Assembly: GCA_035236585.1 (NCBI GenBank)
Contig: CP141132.1
Span: forward strand, 49,417,880-49,481,879
Direction: 5' to 3'
DNA length: 64,000 bases
Source: Warburgia ugandensis
Lineage: Eukaryota; Streptophyta; Magnoliopsida; Canellales; Canellaceae
Shown: positions 47,301 to 59,759 of the stretch, one piece after another
Position numbering within the stretch: position 1 is the stretch's first letter
Layout: each line of letters opens with the position of its first letter
Notes under the pieces: generated by a model
Databases searched by the model: none
Told to the model about the DNA's origin: nothing
Seen by the model: only the letters and a program-made list of their open reading frames with translations
Made by a program: the position numbers and the translations under genes

Positions 47301-47781
47301 TGTCACGGGCTTGCATTGCAAGCTTGTGACCAAGGCTTACAGACTCCAAAGAAGGCCTATTTAGCTTGTGGATGTAGCCTAAGGGACTTCAGCCCACTGT
47401 TGAAGATCCATGGAACAAGGCTTGATTCTAGAAGGCCTGCTTTATGGAACAATCCTTATAAATATCTAGAAAGAGGTAAAGAGACTTCTAGAGAGAGAAT
47501 TCTAGAATGGTCTTAAACCATTAGATGGTTGACACATATAATGATCCTAGCCATCCATTGAGTGGATGAAGGAGATCTAGTCTAAATAAGGGTAGCTCCT
47601 CATTTGTATTCAGGCAACTCAATTGAGTTCAAGTAAGGGATAGCAAGTTCTCTTTGAGTAAGTCTCATTTCTGAGTTCTCTGATTGCTCTAGTGGGAGTG
47701 GAAGGCTGACTTGTGTTTTGCAAAGAAGTTGTGGACAAGTGCTGCACGGGCTTAGCAAAGGTGAAACTGGACGCTGTGACA
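47301..47781 (+). repeat. 3' LTR of the small LTR element
   Basis: Starts TGTCACGGGC directly after the polypurine tract and ends GTGACA. See the parent element for the shared blocks. Confidence 0.78.
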
Positions 47782-48009
47782 CTAAGCTTTGCTATAACCA
47801 ACAAGACATAGGTTATCTAGGCTATATTGTCCCATCTATTAAGGATCAAATCCTTTGCGTAAGTAGCATATAAATAGTTGAATTATTTTCCTATTTCTTT
47901 TTATTTTAGAACACATTATTTGCTTTCTTTATTACTTGCTTTTAAGTGAGTTTCATCTGCATATAGTTTACGATTGAATTTTAGGTTCCATATTTAGTGC
48001 ATGCTAGGT

Positions 48010-49127
48010 CATCGACCATTACATCCCAATGGTCCACCTTTAGATCCTGAGGTCAACAGAACCGTTAAGCAAGGGTTACAAAATCAAATCAATTTAGATA
48101 ACCCTACAATAGAAATGAGAGACTAACTAGTAGAATTTAATCTTGAGGGACTACTCCACTGTAGTGCAATTTAATTCACTTTCGTGTATAGTGTCATTTG
48201 CAACTAATGCCGATTATTTTGAGTTAAAACCAAGAGTAATCCAACTCTTGCTTACTAGCATCATGTCAAGGAGTTTCTTAATATATGTGCTACCTCTAAA
48301 TAAAGAAATTTTTATGATGATTCAATAAGGTTGAGACTTATTTTCCTTCTCTTTAAAAGATTCATGACTTAATTCTTTAGAGGTAGGCTCAATCAGTACT
48401 TGGGAGAAAATATGTAAAAAAAATTTAAATAAATTCTTTCTCATTCACAAAACCAATGCCCTCACAAAAGAGATTATAAATTTTCAACAAAAAGAGGGTG
48501 AACACTTTTATGAATGTTGGGAATGATGGAAGGATTTATTGTTCAAATGCCCCTACCATGGTTTTGAAAAGTGGTAACAAATAATACTTTTATGAAGGTT
48601 TGACTCCTCAAAATTGACATATGATTGATGCCACTGGTGAGAGAGTATTTATGACCAAGATTGATGTAGAGGCATGGAATTTCTTCAAGACATTAATTGA
48701 AAATTCTCAGCAATGGGATTATTCTATTTGAATGGAGAGAAATACAAAACATCTTTAAAAGGGTGGTCTGTATGAGATATCAATCATTCCAAACTTGTAC
48801 ACTAAGATAGACATGTTGGCTCATAATGTTGATTAGATAGATAGTTTAGTGCAAAGGTTTGATGACTTCATGTTGGCTAGTGGATCCTCTGTGAAACCCC
48901 AACATGAGGTTTGTTTCATTTACTCTAGTCTAATACACTCTACTACCTCCTATCCCTCTAGCTCTACATTCCCTTAATATTCTTTAGAGCAGGCAAATGC
49001 ATTGAATGCATTTGAAACCCTAGCAACAACACCTATTCTAAGACTTATAATCTTGGATGAGCTATGCATCCTAATTTCTCATGGTCAAAGAATCATCATT
49101 AGGAAAGACCACCTGGGACCCCCTACT
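48010..49127 (+). pseudogene. Ty3/gypsy Athila/Tat-type gag, first part, degenerate
   Basis: Frames shift repeatedly but the order of motifs is clear: FELKPRVIQLLL near 48,220; DDSIRLRL and FLLFKRF near 48,310-48,360; KFLNKFF-HKTNAL near 48,440; EGEHFYECWEW near 48,500; KCPYHGF near 48,545; MIDATGERVFMTK near 48,625; HPNFSW near 49,065. These are the landmarks of Gag in plant Athila/Tat elements. Several stops and indels make it non-functional. The frame breaks off at 49,127, where another element is inserted, and resumes at 54,417. Confidence 0.82.
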
Positions 49128-50410
49128 TGATAATTAATCAATTTTGTATAAAAAGTGCCAAATTAGGATTGGATGTGTTATAAATTAGAGAATAAAAGTC
49201 AAGGTTTTTGCCAAAGTTCATAACACATGCATTTCTGACCTAATAATTCGAAAGTTTGATATTTAGTAAGTTCAAAAGCTAATTCAGAGTAAGTATGTGA
49301 ATAATCATAATTTTCTAGGATTTATTTATAGTTTTTACTCTTTTGTAGGTGTAGAGAAGATGATCCAATGACCGAGATCAAGTAAGATAAAAGTTGATGA
49401 TCAAGATCAAAAGAAGGCCAAAGATCCAAATTTGAATATTTCAAAGATATATTAAGGTTAAAGATCATCTTAAAGAAAGCAAGGAAGCAATTGGAAGAGT
49501 CAAAGGTGACTAGAAAGGTTCCATGCATAATCCATGCATTTCCACCACCTTTGCATGGGAGTTATGAAAACCACCTAAGCTGTTTGAGCAATAAGGGAAG
49601 ATGACTAGCTAAATAAGCCATGAATCCAAGCACTTAAGCCACTTGAGACATCAAGCAAGGAGTCATCAAAGTGAGCCACCTTAGCCATATAAGCCACAGC
49701 ACATGGAGCCACATGATTGGAGGATTGTTTCAAGCAACTATCTTAAGTTAAAAATGTGAAACTTGATATGTGTTCAATTTTGTATGAAAGTACCCAATTA
49801 ATAACCAATGTGTTATAACTTATAGTGTTAAATTAGGGTTTTTGGCCAAAATTTATAACACGCATTTTTGACCTAAGAATTAAAAAATGTGATATTTTGT
49901 AGGGTTAGAGGCTAATCTAGAGTATGCGAATGATCATAATTTTCTAGGATTTAATTAACAATTTTCTTCTTTTATGGGTGTTGAGAAGGTAATCCAAAGG
50001 CCAAGCTTGATCGAGATAAGAATTGAGGTCATTCATGAGGTTTCTTAGTCAAATTAGAAAGATAAGTAAGCCAACACCTAAATGTCATCAATCCAAGGTG
50101 CAATGAGGGTTCAAGGTTATCTTAGTGCAAGCAAGAAGGAAATTGGAAGAGTTAAAGGTGACTAAAATGGGCCCATGAGGCAGGCCATGCATTTTCACTA
50201 CCTTTGCATGGGAGCCATTCAAGCCACCTTAGTCATATAAGCCATGAGACAAGGTGACAAGCTAAGGAATTCAAACCAAGCCATTCTAGCCATCAGAGCC
50301 TAGGGTGTGAGCCATGAATCTAAGATAAATGAGCCTTCAAAGTGAGCCATAGAAGCCAACTAAGCCAAATGTCACATGGAGTCATACAATTGGAGGAGAA
50401 TTCAAGCAAT
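49128..50410. repeat. Two tandem copies (636-bp period) of the LTR start
   Basis: Paired strings include CAATTTTGTATAAAAAGTGCC with CAATTTTGTATGAAAGTACCC, TGTTATAA, CATAATTTTCTAGGATTTA (identical), GGAAGAGT-AAAGGTGACTA, ACCTTTGCATGGGAG and ATATAAGCCA. Alignment holds along the whole unit. Confidence 0.82.
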
Positions 50411-52650
50411 GACCCACTTTCTAAAATTGATTTTTTAAGGTTTAATTAGAAGGTTTGAAAGAATAATGTAAAAGGTAAGATGATTATGCATTGGTGGACC
50501 CATCAACAGAGAAATCCTACTTTCTGACTCCATCTCCCACTCTTTTTCCTTGGGTTACAAGTTAAAGGAGGGAGGTACATCATTATGAAAAAACATCCCC
50601 CACTTTCCGATTTGGTGATCAAGGATTTCCTAATTACAAAACCCTAGATCTACTTCCATGCAAATAACTTTGAATCCCTAGATCTTTACACATCTTTCAT
50701 AAATACCATTCCCTACCACTTTCATAACTTTCCATCTACTAAACATCATCAAATATGGAAGGAAAGAGCTCCACTTTCCTACCCTTACAAAGATGCCCCC
50801 CATTAAAAATTAGAAACCAGCCATCATGTCTCTCTTATGTCATCTTTTCATTCCCCTTTCTTACATCATCTTGCTAATTCATCTCCCATCTAACCTTCCT
50901 CATTTAATACCCTAACCCTAGGGTCACTTTCCTCATGTTTTCACCCCTTCCTAAGTTAGGAAACTACTCATCTATATATAGCCCCATGCTCCATACTAAT
51001 TTTCTAAGTAGAGGTTGAGTGACACAACCTTGAATTCTAAATTTCCTTTGGTGTTGAAGTTATTGTTGAATTTTGGAAATTTTTTGGTACTTTTATTCTT
51101 TTGATCTACTAATTTATATTATTTATTTCCTCTCCAATTTCAGGTTAGTAATTAACTTTCATAGTTGTTTCATGTTATTTTTACTTCTTTGAATTCAACG
51201 GCTAGTTCCATCACTGTTGCAATTCTTTCTTGCTTCCAAATATTTAGTTTGTATTTTTTGCTTATTCCTTAAAGATCTAAGTTAACTTCCCTCTAATAGT
51301 GATAGCTAAGAGAGGATATAGCTTAGAGCCTTGAGTTTCCACTTAGTTCTACATGTTTTTCTCCTTGTTTTGTATCTTAGTTTTGGGCAATTTGTCCTTA
51401 GTTAGTACACCCACTTAACCCCTTGTTTCTCTTAATTTCCTTCATGGTTTTTATTTGCATGTCATTCTGATTTAGATTAGGATCTTTATATTCAAGTTTT
51501 TTTGTCGTTTAGAATCACTTTTACAAGCAAGAATAGTGCACACTTAAAATATGATGTAGATAGCTTTATGAGTCTGATTTATGGTGAAATTTGAACATGA
51601 TGCAATAAAATTATTTGTGAATTCTTGTTATGGATTAATTATTTCATCAAATTACTTGAGATCTAATTGTTTTCTAGGATAGAAGTTATTGTTTCAATAT
51701 CTTTCTAATGTGAGATTTTTTGAATGTTCTTAAGTATTGAAATCTGAAAATTATTTTTTCCTTAACTTTGTGCTTTAATTCCAACCATCTAAACATTGTT
51801 TTTGCTTGAATCCATAGGTATCCATTTAGATTCTCTTGTTGTTTATTAGATTCTATAGTTATTTTTCATGTTAGTTTACTGTTAAATCATGAGAAATAGT
51901 CATCTTTTGGGCCATAGAACCATGTGCCCAGTCCATGGACCATGCGCATGGTACCATACCACTTGCCTATTTGATTTTTAGATAAGTTAGTTGCATGATC
52001 TTGTTTTAAAAATTGTTAATCAGTTGTGTGTGTATTTTTTTAGGTTTAGAAAGTTTACTTTTTGCTTTCTACAAAGTTTCCTTTTTAGTAGGTTTTAGGT
52101 TAGGTAAGTTTTAATTTAGGAAAATTTCTAATTTAGTAGTTTCCTCAAGTTTCATTGCTTAGTTTCAATCTTTCTAAAGTTCTGTAGTTTCCTTTAGTTA
52201 AGTGCATGCTAGTTAGGTAAGTTTCCATTTTCATTGTTTAGTTTTAATTTATGCAACTTTCCTTTTTAGTTTTAGTTTCTAATTCCATACATGTTTCTAA
52301 TTTGAGTACTTTAATCTCATAATTCAATCCAAACCCTTCTCTTTTGCCTAAAGATAAATAATTTAAATAAGATCCAATCCATTTTAAATTTGTAAGATTC
52401 CTCATGGGATCGACCTTGCTTGCGTGAAAGTACTACATTGATTCATGCTCTTGCGAGTAATTATAAAATCACAACAAAATTGAAGGGATCATTAGAAGGA
52501 ATTTGGATGATAATCAATGAGGAAAGATAGCACGAAAGGTGGACCAATGGAAAAAGAGTCCATTCCTTATTTTTCTTTCCTATCTTCTTCTCTTTTCCAT
52601 CTTCGCATCTATCTCCCATTACCATATTCATTCCACATGAAACACCTAGT

Positions 52651-53261
52651 GGAGCACCTCCTAAAAAGGTGACGCCTCCCACTTTCCCAAGCTCTTATGG
52701 TTGTAATGAATTTTTTCTACTTTGGGCAACCTAAGTTCCACTTTCTAAACCCATCATATCCATTCATCATTGCCTAACTAACCCCCATGCCCCACTTAAC
52801 CTTCTTAACATCCAACGCCTTCATGATTTTTACAAAGGGGGGAGATGCACCTTATAAAAAGGCGGCGCCTCCTACCTTGGATATCCAATATTTCCAGCCA
52901 CCTAACACTTTCTAAATCCAACCCATAGCTTCCCATCTTATATCTTTTCCTAAGTCCCACCTCATCTTAATCTTTCCCTTAGTGATCCACCTTCTAAACC
53001 ACTCTTAATCTATACCAAAATTCCATGTTAAGGTCCTAAGGTGATTAATGCTTTTCAATTTCAAAAGAGGTTCCACAATTTACACTTTCCTAAGTAAAAA
53101 CTTCTTAAGTTTCATGGAATTTCATCCCTTACATCTCCACCTTAGGATAGGATCTAAATACTTGTAGAAAGAGTAAACATGTATAAAACACCTTGGAGGG
53201 CATCCCACAATTTTTAACTTGGAGAGGGGGAGGAAGCCTCCTCTTAAAAAGTGGAGCCTCC
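52651..53261. repeat. Three copies of an imperfect palindrome in the third LTR copy
   Basis: GGAGCACCTCCTAAAAAGG followed by TGACGCCTCC at 52,651-52,679; GGAGATGCACCTTATAAAAA then GGCGGCGCCTCC at 52,841-52,872; GGAAGCCTCCTCTTAAAAAG then TGGAGCCTCC at 53,232-53,261. Each pairs GGAGGC-type and GCCTCC-type ends about a TTAAAAAG centre. A related purine-rich string is near 50,567 in the full LTR copy. Confidence 0.7.
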
Positions 53262-54416
53262 TAGCTTCCTTCAACCCTATTCCTTGAATGTGATTCTCCC
53301 TCTTTGCTCCGGCCATTCACGCCTCGTTACTTTGCATGTTGTCACCTTGAAGTTGCTCTACGTCCAAGTTAGTCTTTAGTTGATTTCTTTTATTGTTGCT
53401 TTTCTTTTCTTTGTTGTTTTATTGCCTTAGTAGCTTCCTTGTTCATGCATTTCTTCTTGCTTTGTTCCTTTGCTTCACTTGCTTGTTTAAATTTATTTTT
53501 AAGCCTTAGATCCTTGTATTCAAGAACTACACATCTCTTGTAATGACAGCCAAGAGATTATAGCACTTGGTTCAAGATCTTGTTCCTTGAATTCCTTAAG
53601 TTTCCTTGTTCTCCATTGCTTATAAATTTCCTCATTCTCCATTGTTTTTCATTCCATCTTTTCCCTCTCTTTCTCTTTAGATCTCTTGGGTTACACACAT
53701 GCTAGCTTAGGATTGGACTATTGGATTACATTAAAGAAGTTGAATGAAGTTGTTGGTTGTTTTGAGATCTAAGAATGGTGTGTACATCCCTTGGATGATG
53801 CACACCACACTTTGTACTCCTTCCTTTCAATAAAGTGACTTTAATTGATGTTTAAGGTGTAATTTCCATGGATGTTCAAGTGAGTTAATTGTTGCCTTTC
53901 TTGTTGATTGAATCCCATGTTCTTACTTAATTTCATGCTTCATTCATTAAAGATCTTATGCACATCATTCTAGGATAGTTTACATTTAGATTTCACACAC
54001 ATCATCCTCTTGATCCATGCACACCTTAGCTATGATCTTTTCATTCATTCAATTCTAGTTTAGTTGCATCATATGTTTCATGTGCATCATGTTGATGTTA
54101 TTTTTTAAGTTTTTCATGTTTTAGATTAGGTTTAGTTCATGCTTAAGTTTTGTTCTTCATTCCCCAAGATAGTTGCTATGTTGATTTAGATTTAAAAAGC
54201 TTCCATGTTTAATTTTAGAAAGATTGTACTTTCATGCATGTTTTGGTTTCATGTTAACTAAATTCTTAGATTACAATGAAATCTATCTCTATAATTTAAA
54301 TAAGATCCAATCTAATGAAAATTCAGGAGATTCCTTATGGGTTTGGCCTCTCTCGTATGCAAATTACTACATTGATTCATGTGCTTGTGAGTAATATTAA
54401 AACATACACAACTACT

Positions 54417-54664
54417 CAACCTTTTCCTTGAGCCCCAGCTCCATAGAACCTCCACCTTCTCAACCATTTCCTCCACAATAGAGAAACCATATTTATAGGT
54501 GACCCTTAATTTGTTTATGGAAAGTTTGTCTCAATTTCAAAATAATACCAAACAAACTTTGCATGCCAATTCTCCAGCTATTACTAAATTGTAAATTCAA
54601 ATGTGTCAATTGTCTACTACATTTACTGAAAGGGTGAAGGGTAAATTTCCTAGTCAGCCTGTAT
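54417..54664 (+). pseudogene. Athila/Tat-type gag, continuation after the insertion
   Basis: Resumes the same Gag: PFPPQ, FMESLSQFQNNT-like in a shifted frame near 54,515, then ITKL-IQMCQLSTTF and ERVKGKFPSQPV up to 54,662, the characteristic segment after the zinc-knuckle-free region of Athila/Tat Gag. Interrupted at 54,665 by the start of the next LTR. Confidence 0.78.
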
Positions 54665-57600
54665 TGTAATACCTCTAGTTTCTAAAATTCCATTTCATGT
54701 AATTTCTTCTAATTTTTAAGTGAAATGCAAATTTGAAAATTTGCATTTTGAGTTCCATGGACTTGACCTTTAAAATGATACTTAGTTGACCCTTAAAACC
54801 TCAATATTTGAAATTTACATGAAAATAGCTTTCCAACAACACTAAAAATGTTAAAATCAGAGTCTGGATGAAAAAGTTCATATTTTTCTAATGAAAGGTA
54901 CTTTAGTAAATACAGTGGTAGACTCCACTTGTAGAATTCTGCAACAGTAGACGTCAAACAATATCATGTTACAGCATGATGATGTCTTTGACCACATCAT
55001 GACAAGTTTAAAAGGAATAAACATAAAAATCTAATTAATTAAGTACATCTAAATAAAATAAAAGAAAATTAAAACATAACTTAAAGGAGGGGCTAGTTTT
55101 GATATTGATACCCCCCTTACAAATATAATAGTCAAAAGCTTGATTGTCACTTGATGCAAGAGAGAGAAAAGGAAGAAGAAGGAGAGAGAGAGGGAGTAAG
55201 GAGGAAAAATCTCATTTACTACCAATTCAATAAGGAGGATTGATGGTGAGTTTCAACTTTGAAAAACAAGTGAAAAAAATTGGTTTCAATGAGAGATAGG
55301 TAAGAGGAATTTAAATGGATGATCAGCTCCATTCATCTTCATCACCATCATGAGAGAAGTAAAAGATCCTTGTTTATTCATTGATTGGTGAAGTTTCCAC
55401 TAAAAAATTAGCAAAAATAGTGTGCTAAAGATTGTCACCATCAGACGACAAAAATTTATCTTCTCAAGTAACATTTTACAGTCGAAAGCATGATGCAGTA
55501 TGATATCATCATGTCTTCTTCGATTTACCCACTATATACTTACATGTCAAGATCTAGGACTTTTCTTGATAATATTTCAATGATATGCATAGATTTAAGC
55601 TAGAAACCATTTGATCTAGTTGTTGAAAAGCTAGATTTGAGTTCTGATGACATTGTTTGCTTGTTACTAGTTGTTGAATGCACAAAGAAGTCTAGATTTG
55701 ACAATTATCTATAGATGACATACGAGTTGTAGATCCAATCTTTTAGATGTAGATCGGGACATCGATTCACAAGATCTAATACCAATTGAAGTTTATGATC
55801 AAATTTGATGACTGTAAACCATCATATTTCTATTGATCAAACACTACAATTGTTGTTTTATGCAATAACTATGAGTCCGATCATTGGATCATTGAAAATT
55901 TAAAAATCCAACTATGAACAATAACATAAGTTACTTTGTGCATGGATCCGACCATCACAAAATGTGTATATGGTTGTTGATTGATGTGTAAAGGTTCTGG
56001 TCTAAAAAAGTAGGAATCTAAAATTTTTTGCACCCATTAATTTCAAAGCTGAAGGGTTGATTTGGATAGTTGGTCAATAATCCATGGCACCAATATTAAA
56101 TCACAGTGATAGCTAGGAGATATCTGATCAATAATTTGGAAACTTGTGATCACATTGTTCTATTATGATTAGAGACAGAAGATTGAATTATATGAATTTT
56201 GATGTGTGGATGATCATAGAAGATCTAAACTGAAAATTGATGATGAATTATTGTAGTATTATGTATGTTTTGCATTTTAAGACTGATCGAAATTTGAATG
56301 CTGATAGGTAATTCTGGTTGTTGATTGGCAAGTACAGTGTATAATACTCAGATTAGGTCAAATTGGACTCTCAAGATTTAGGTAGGTGGATTTAAGCTTC
56401 TATGTTGGAAAGTTATTGTTTGATGTGTTTCAATTATTATTGTCACGCCAGCAATGAATTCTTGGAAATGCAATTGATTGTGAACACCTTATAAACTAAG
56501 CACTTACTGATATGTTATCTTTTAAGAGCCAAACCTATTTGGAAATGTGATTTGAATATTCTATTTGCTTTTGAAATGAAATCAAATGTTGAAACTAGGC
56601 ATGGTTTAAGTTCTCATGTTGTTAATCTAATGAAAGCCTATTTTGTAAACTGTTTGTATTATGATTTTGAATCATAGACAAGGGCAACTATTGTGGGCAC
56701 TAACAAGCTTCTAGGTTAATATAATTTGATGACTTTTGGTATTGATATGCCTAAGTTTATTGATGATTAAGAATATACTTTTGTATGATAGACATATTTG
56801 CCTTTGGCTGCTATGTTAGGAGTTGTAGATTGGCGCTTCTCCTCCGAAATTAGATACTTGTTTGAGGGCTTATGACCTTGGTGGGTGCATCATGGCAAGT
56901 CATGCCACTACAGTGATTGATTAGTGTTCCCGATGAGGAGTAGTGTAGTTCATGTGGTATCCATGGGTGATGAATATTGGGTAGTGGCTCACTACAAGTG
57001 TAGTGTACCTTATGTGATGGGTATACTAAAACATACTGGTTATCTTCACGAAGATCAGACCACACTGGCCTATATGGTCAGAGGTAGGAAGTTGCTCGCT
57101 GCCTGCTATATGTTATCATTGTTTGCTATTTTGAAGTGATGATCCTCGATACTTAGTTATATGATATGATTTGAACATCATTGATACCTTCAAAAATTGT
57201 GAAAGGCACTTGATTTGATTGATCATATTTGATGTGATGTGCTCTTACTCATTGATTTTTACAATTAAAACTAAAATTTGAGCATGTGAAAGATCTGAAA
57301 GATATGGATCTGTGATTTGTCTTTAGAATGCAAATATTTGATTTGAATTTCAATGAATTGGCATATATAGTCAAACATACTTTCATTTTTGTATTATGAT
57401 CACACATGACTTGATTTCATCTAATATATGATTTATGACCAAGCAATTTGGTTTTAAGTTTCATGTCTTTCTACAATTGTTCAAATATTTAAAAAGATAA
57501 ATTATATTCCAAAATAGCTCTTATTTCCACCTACACAAGTGCAATCTTATTGGGACCTTATAAATTGTTTACAATATTTCAGGTTTGAAGGCTAAGATTG

Positions 57601-58129
57601 AAAAGAAGACAAAGTAAGCTAAAAGGTTAACACATTTGTTATGTAATTGAGAGTTCAGGACCACAAAGCCTTTAGGATTTAAAGATGTGCTTATAGGTGT
57701 GTTGTATACATTTGGTTTGTTTTTTGATGTGTAAATTATGATTAATTGAGAATTGTGGACTTATCTATATTCAAATTGAAGGGAAGACCTGATGTGATTG
57801 ATACAAGAAGTTCTGGGTTGTCTTTATATTTATGTTTGTTTTCAAACCTGCAAATGTTTGTAAAATTATCAGGTGACCTACATTGTATGTGTTAAATACG
57901 TAAATGTTTGACAAACTGAAGAGACTTTATTGGATTTTAAGAAGAAATAAATAAGTGCATGTCATTGATTAATCCATGTTTTTGAAAAGAAAATGACACT
58001 AGGGATTTTTGGAAATATTTTTAAAGAAAAGATAATTTAATTGTTTGTTTTCAAAATAAAAATCCAACTAGGCCCCACCTTTTAGAAATAGTATTGTAAA
58101 ATGTTATTACAAAAACTAGGGCCATCACA
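54665..58129 (+). repeat. 5' LTR of the Tekay-like element (3,465 bp)
   Basis: Starts TGTAATACCTCTAGTTTC and ends GGGCCATCACA, two bases before the primer-binding site. The first ~1.8 kb can be followed base by base in the 3' LTR (for example GTCTTTGACCACATCATGAC, CTAATTAATTAAGTACATC). Confidence 0.85.
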
Positions 58130-58131
58130 AT

Positions 58132-58144
58132 TGATATCAGAGCC
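58132..58144 (+). other. Primer-binding site (initiator Met-tRNA type)
   Basis: TGATATCAGAGCC differs at one base from the usual TGGTATCAGAGCC, at the expected place just inside the 5' LTR. Confidence 0.85.
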
Positions 58145-58439
58145 TAGATTCATTCCACTCATAGCCAACAACATTAAAAGAAGTTAGAAAAGTAACAAGA
58201 TAGAATGTGGTCCAAACTTCTGATTTAGAAATTAAATTGATTGTATTATTCTGTGCGGATAAGCAAAAGCTACCAAAGGAACATAGAGTGAAATGGAGCA
58301 CTGCTAGTACACCTATCACATCAGAGCAAGGACATTTAGTAGTACAAACTCCAATGGAAATGATGGGAGAGATGATGAATATGATAATGAGGTACAACTA
58401 AACACTGCCAACATCAAATGTAGAGCGAACATCTCCTAG

Positions 58440-59260
58440 CATAGGAGAGGGTAGCTTAGGTGGAGATCATAATAGAGTTGACACTCTTCTAAAGCCATTT
58501 AAGAAGATTGCACCTACATTTGTGGCTGGTAAGAAGCCAAAAGCAGTAGAAGTGTGGATTCATGAGATCAAGAAGTTAATTGAGGGAATGATAATTCTAG
58601 ATGATGGGAAGGCGAAGTTACCAACCTTTATGTTGATAGGAGCAGCCATTTTTTGGTGGACATATGCTAAAAGAACATACTTTGTTGAGTAGAGTGACAT
58701 CACTTGGGAAGAATTTAAAACACTTTTCAATGATAATTATCTTCCAACTCATGTACTAGCACAAAAAGAGATAGACCCATTGGGATTGAAGCATGAAAGC
58801 ATGATTATCCTTGAATATGAGTATATATTTGCATAGCTGAGGAGAGTAGTGCTAGACATTTATCCCATTGATGAGATAGCAACCCATTTGTTTATTAATG
58901 AGCTAAACCATGCGTTGCGGGGTAAGGTCCATTGGACCAAGCCCACAACTTTGGTTAAAGCTATTGAGATGGCTTCTATCGCAAACAAAGAGTAGTAGAA
59001 GTTGTAGTTAGATAGGAAGGAAAGTGAGAGAAGAATATTTGACAGCAGCACCAATGGCAAATATTTTGGGAAGAGAGAGGTTTAATTCCTCATCAAAGCT
59101 ACAAAAGTTTCAAAAGAAACGATTTCCTGAAGCAGATAAAAACAAATCCCCTAAATCTAGCTCCACTTGTGGGAGATCCCATCTTGGCCACCTGTGTTAT
59201 ATAATGGACAAAAGATTTTTAGATGTGGAGAACATGGACACTATGTTAGGGATTGTTTCG
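58440..59260 (+). pseudogene. Tekay-like gag
   Basis: Capsid region from about 58,490: FKKIAPTFVAGKKPKAVEVW, then IGAAIFWWTYAK and ITWEEFKTLFNDNY, with in-frame stops near 58,690, 58,835 and 58,995. A zinc knuckle follows at 59,221-59,259 in another frame (CGEHGHYVRDC), whose first cysteine appears lost. Confidence 0.82.
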
Positions 59261-59319
59261 AATTCTAGCAATAGACAGAATCAGGAGCTAAGTAGGATCA
59301 AATGTCATGAAGTCAAGGA

Positions 59320-59715
59320 TGAGTGTTTGCACTCACATCTGGACAAGCAGAAACATCAAATGCAATGATTGAAGGTATCCTACTTATTTCAGACCTACAA
59401 GCCAATGTTTTGTTTGGATTTGGGTTTTTGTTTGGATGTGACTACTCCATGGGAAAACCAGTTTCTATATCAGGTTCCTATTTTCATTTTTGGGAAAAAT
59501 ACGAATGCTAATCTAATCCTCCTAAATATGATAAACTTTAACATTATTCTAGGAGTGAATTGGCTAGCATCAAATTGGGCAGTTATATATTTTTATAGAA
59601 AGAAAGTTGTGTTCAATCAACCAAGTGAAATAGCTATCTCATGCCAAGGAAGGCAAGACTTTTGTAGGAACATACGGTATCTTAGCAATGAAGGTAGCAA
59701 AACACATCACTAAAG
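59320..59715 (+). pseudogene. Tekay-like aspartic protease
   Basis: NAMIEGILLISDLQANVLF marks the start; the flap and C-terminal part NIILGVNWLASNWAVI with RKKVVF is clear near 59,535-59,615. The catalytic DSG position after NVLF reads GFG here, so the active-site aspartate is missing in addition to frame changes. Confidence 0.75.
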
Positions 59716-59759
59716 GATTTCAAGCATTTTTGGCTACTATAATGACTATAGATATGGAG

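Larger units (their letters stand above)
45810..47781 (+). mobile_element. Small non-autonomous LTR retrotransposon (about 2 kb)
   Basis: A 5' LTR at 45,810-46,432 and a 3' LTR at 47,301-47,781 share most of their sequence in order (TGTCA-GGGCT start, TTTAGCTTGTGGATGTA, GAATTCTAGAATGGT, CCATTAGATGGTTGACAC, TGAGTAAGTCTCATTT, TTAGCAAAGGTGAAA, GTGATA/GTGACA end). A polypurine tract GGTGGGGGAGAA lies directly before the 3' LTR. The 860-bp interior has one gag-like open frame and no pol. The element must have depended on proteins from another retrotransposon. Flanks (CCTAA, CTAAG) do not form a clean 5-bp duplication. Confidence 0.82.
49128..54411. mobile_element. 5.3-kb LTR-derived insertion (tandem partial/full/partial LTRs) with CTACT target duplication
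   Basis: The block starts TGATAATTAATC at 49,128 and ends ATACACAA at 54,411. It is flanked by the exact 5-mer CTACT on both sides (49,123-49,127 and 54,412-54,416), and the host gag continues across it. Inside, a partial LTR (49,128-49,763) is followed by a second LTR start (TGATATGTGTTCAATTTTG at 49,764). That second copy runs to an LTR end at about 52,477 (GGGATCGACCTTGC...ATCACAACA), and a third, 5'-truncated copy follows (52,478-54,411) with the same type of end (TTACTACATTGATTCATG). No coding sequence is present. Confidence 0.75.

Noticed and set aside
45805..47786. Target duplication for the small LTR element (CCTAA / CTAAG)
   Set aside because: The two 5-mers match only if shifted by one base, so it is not claimed.
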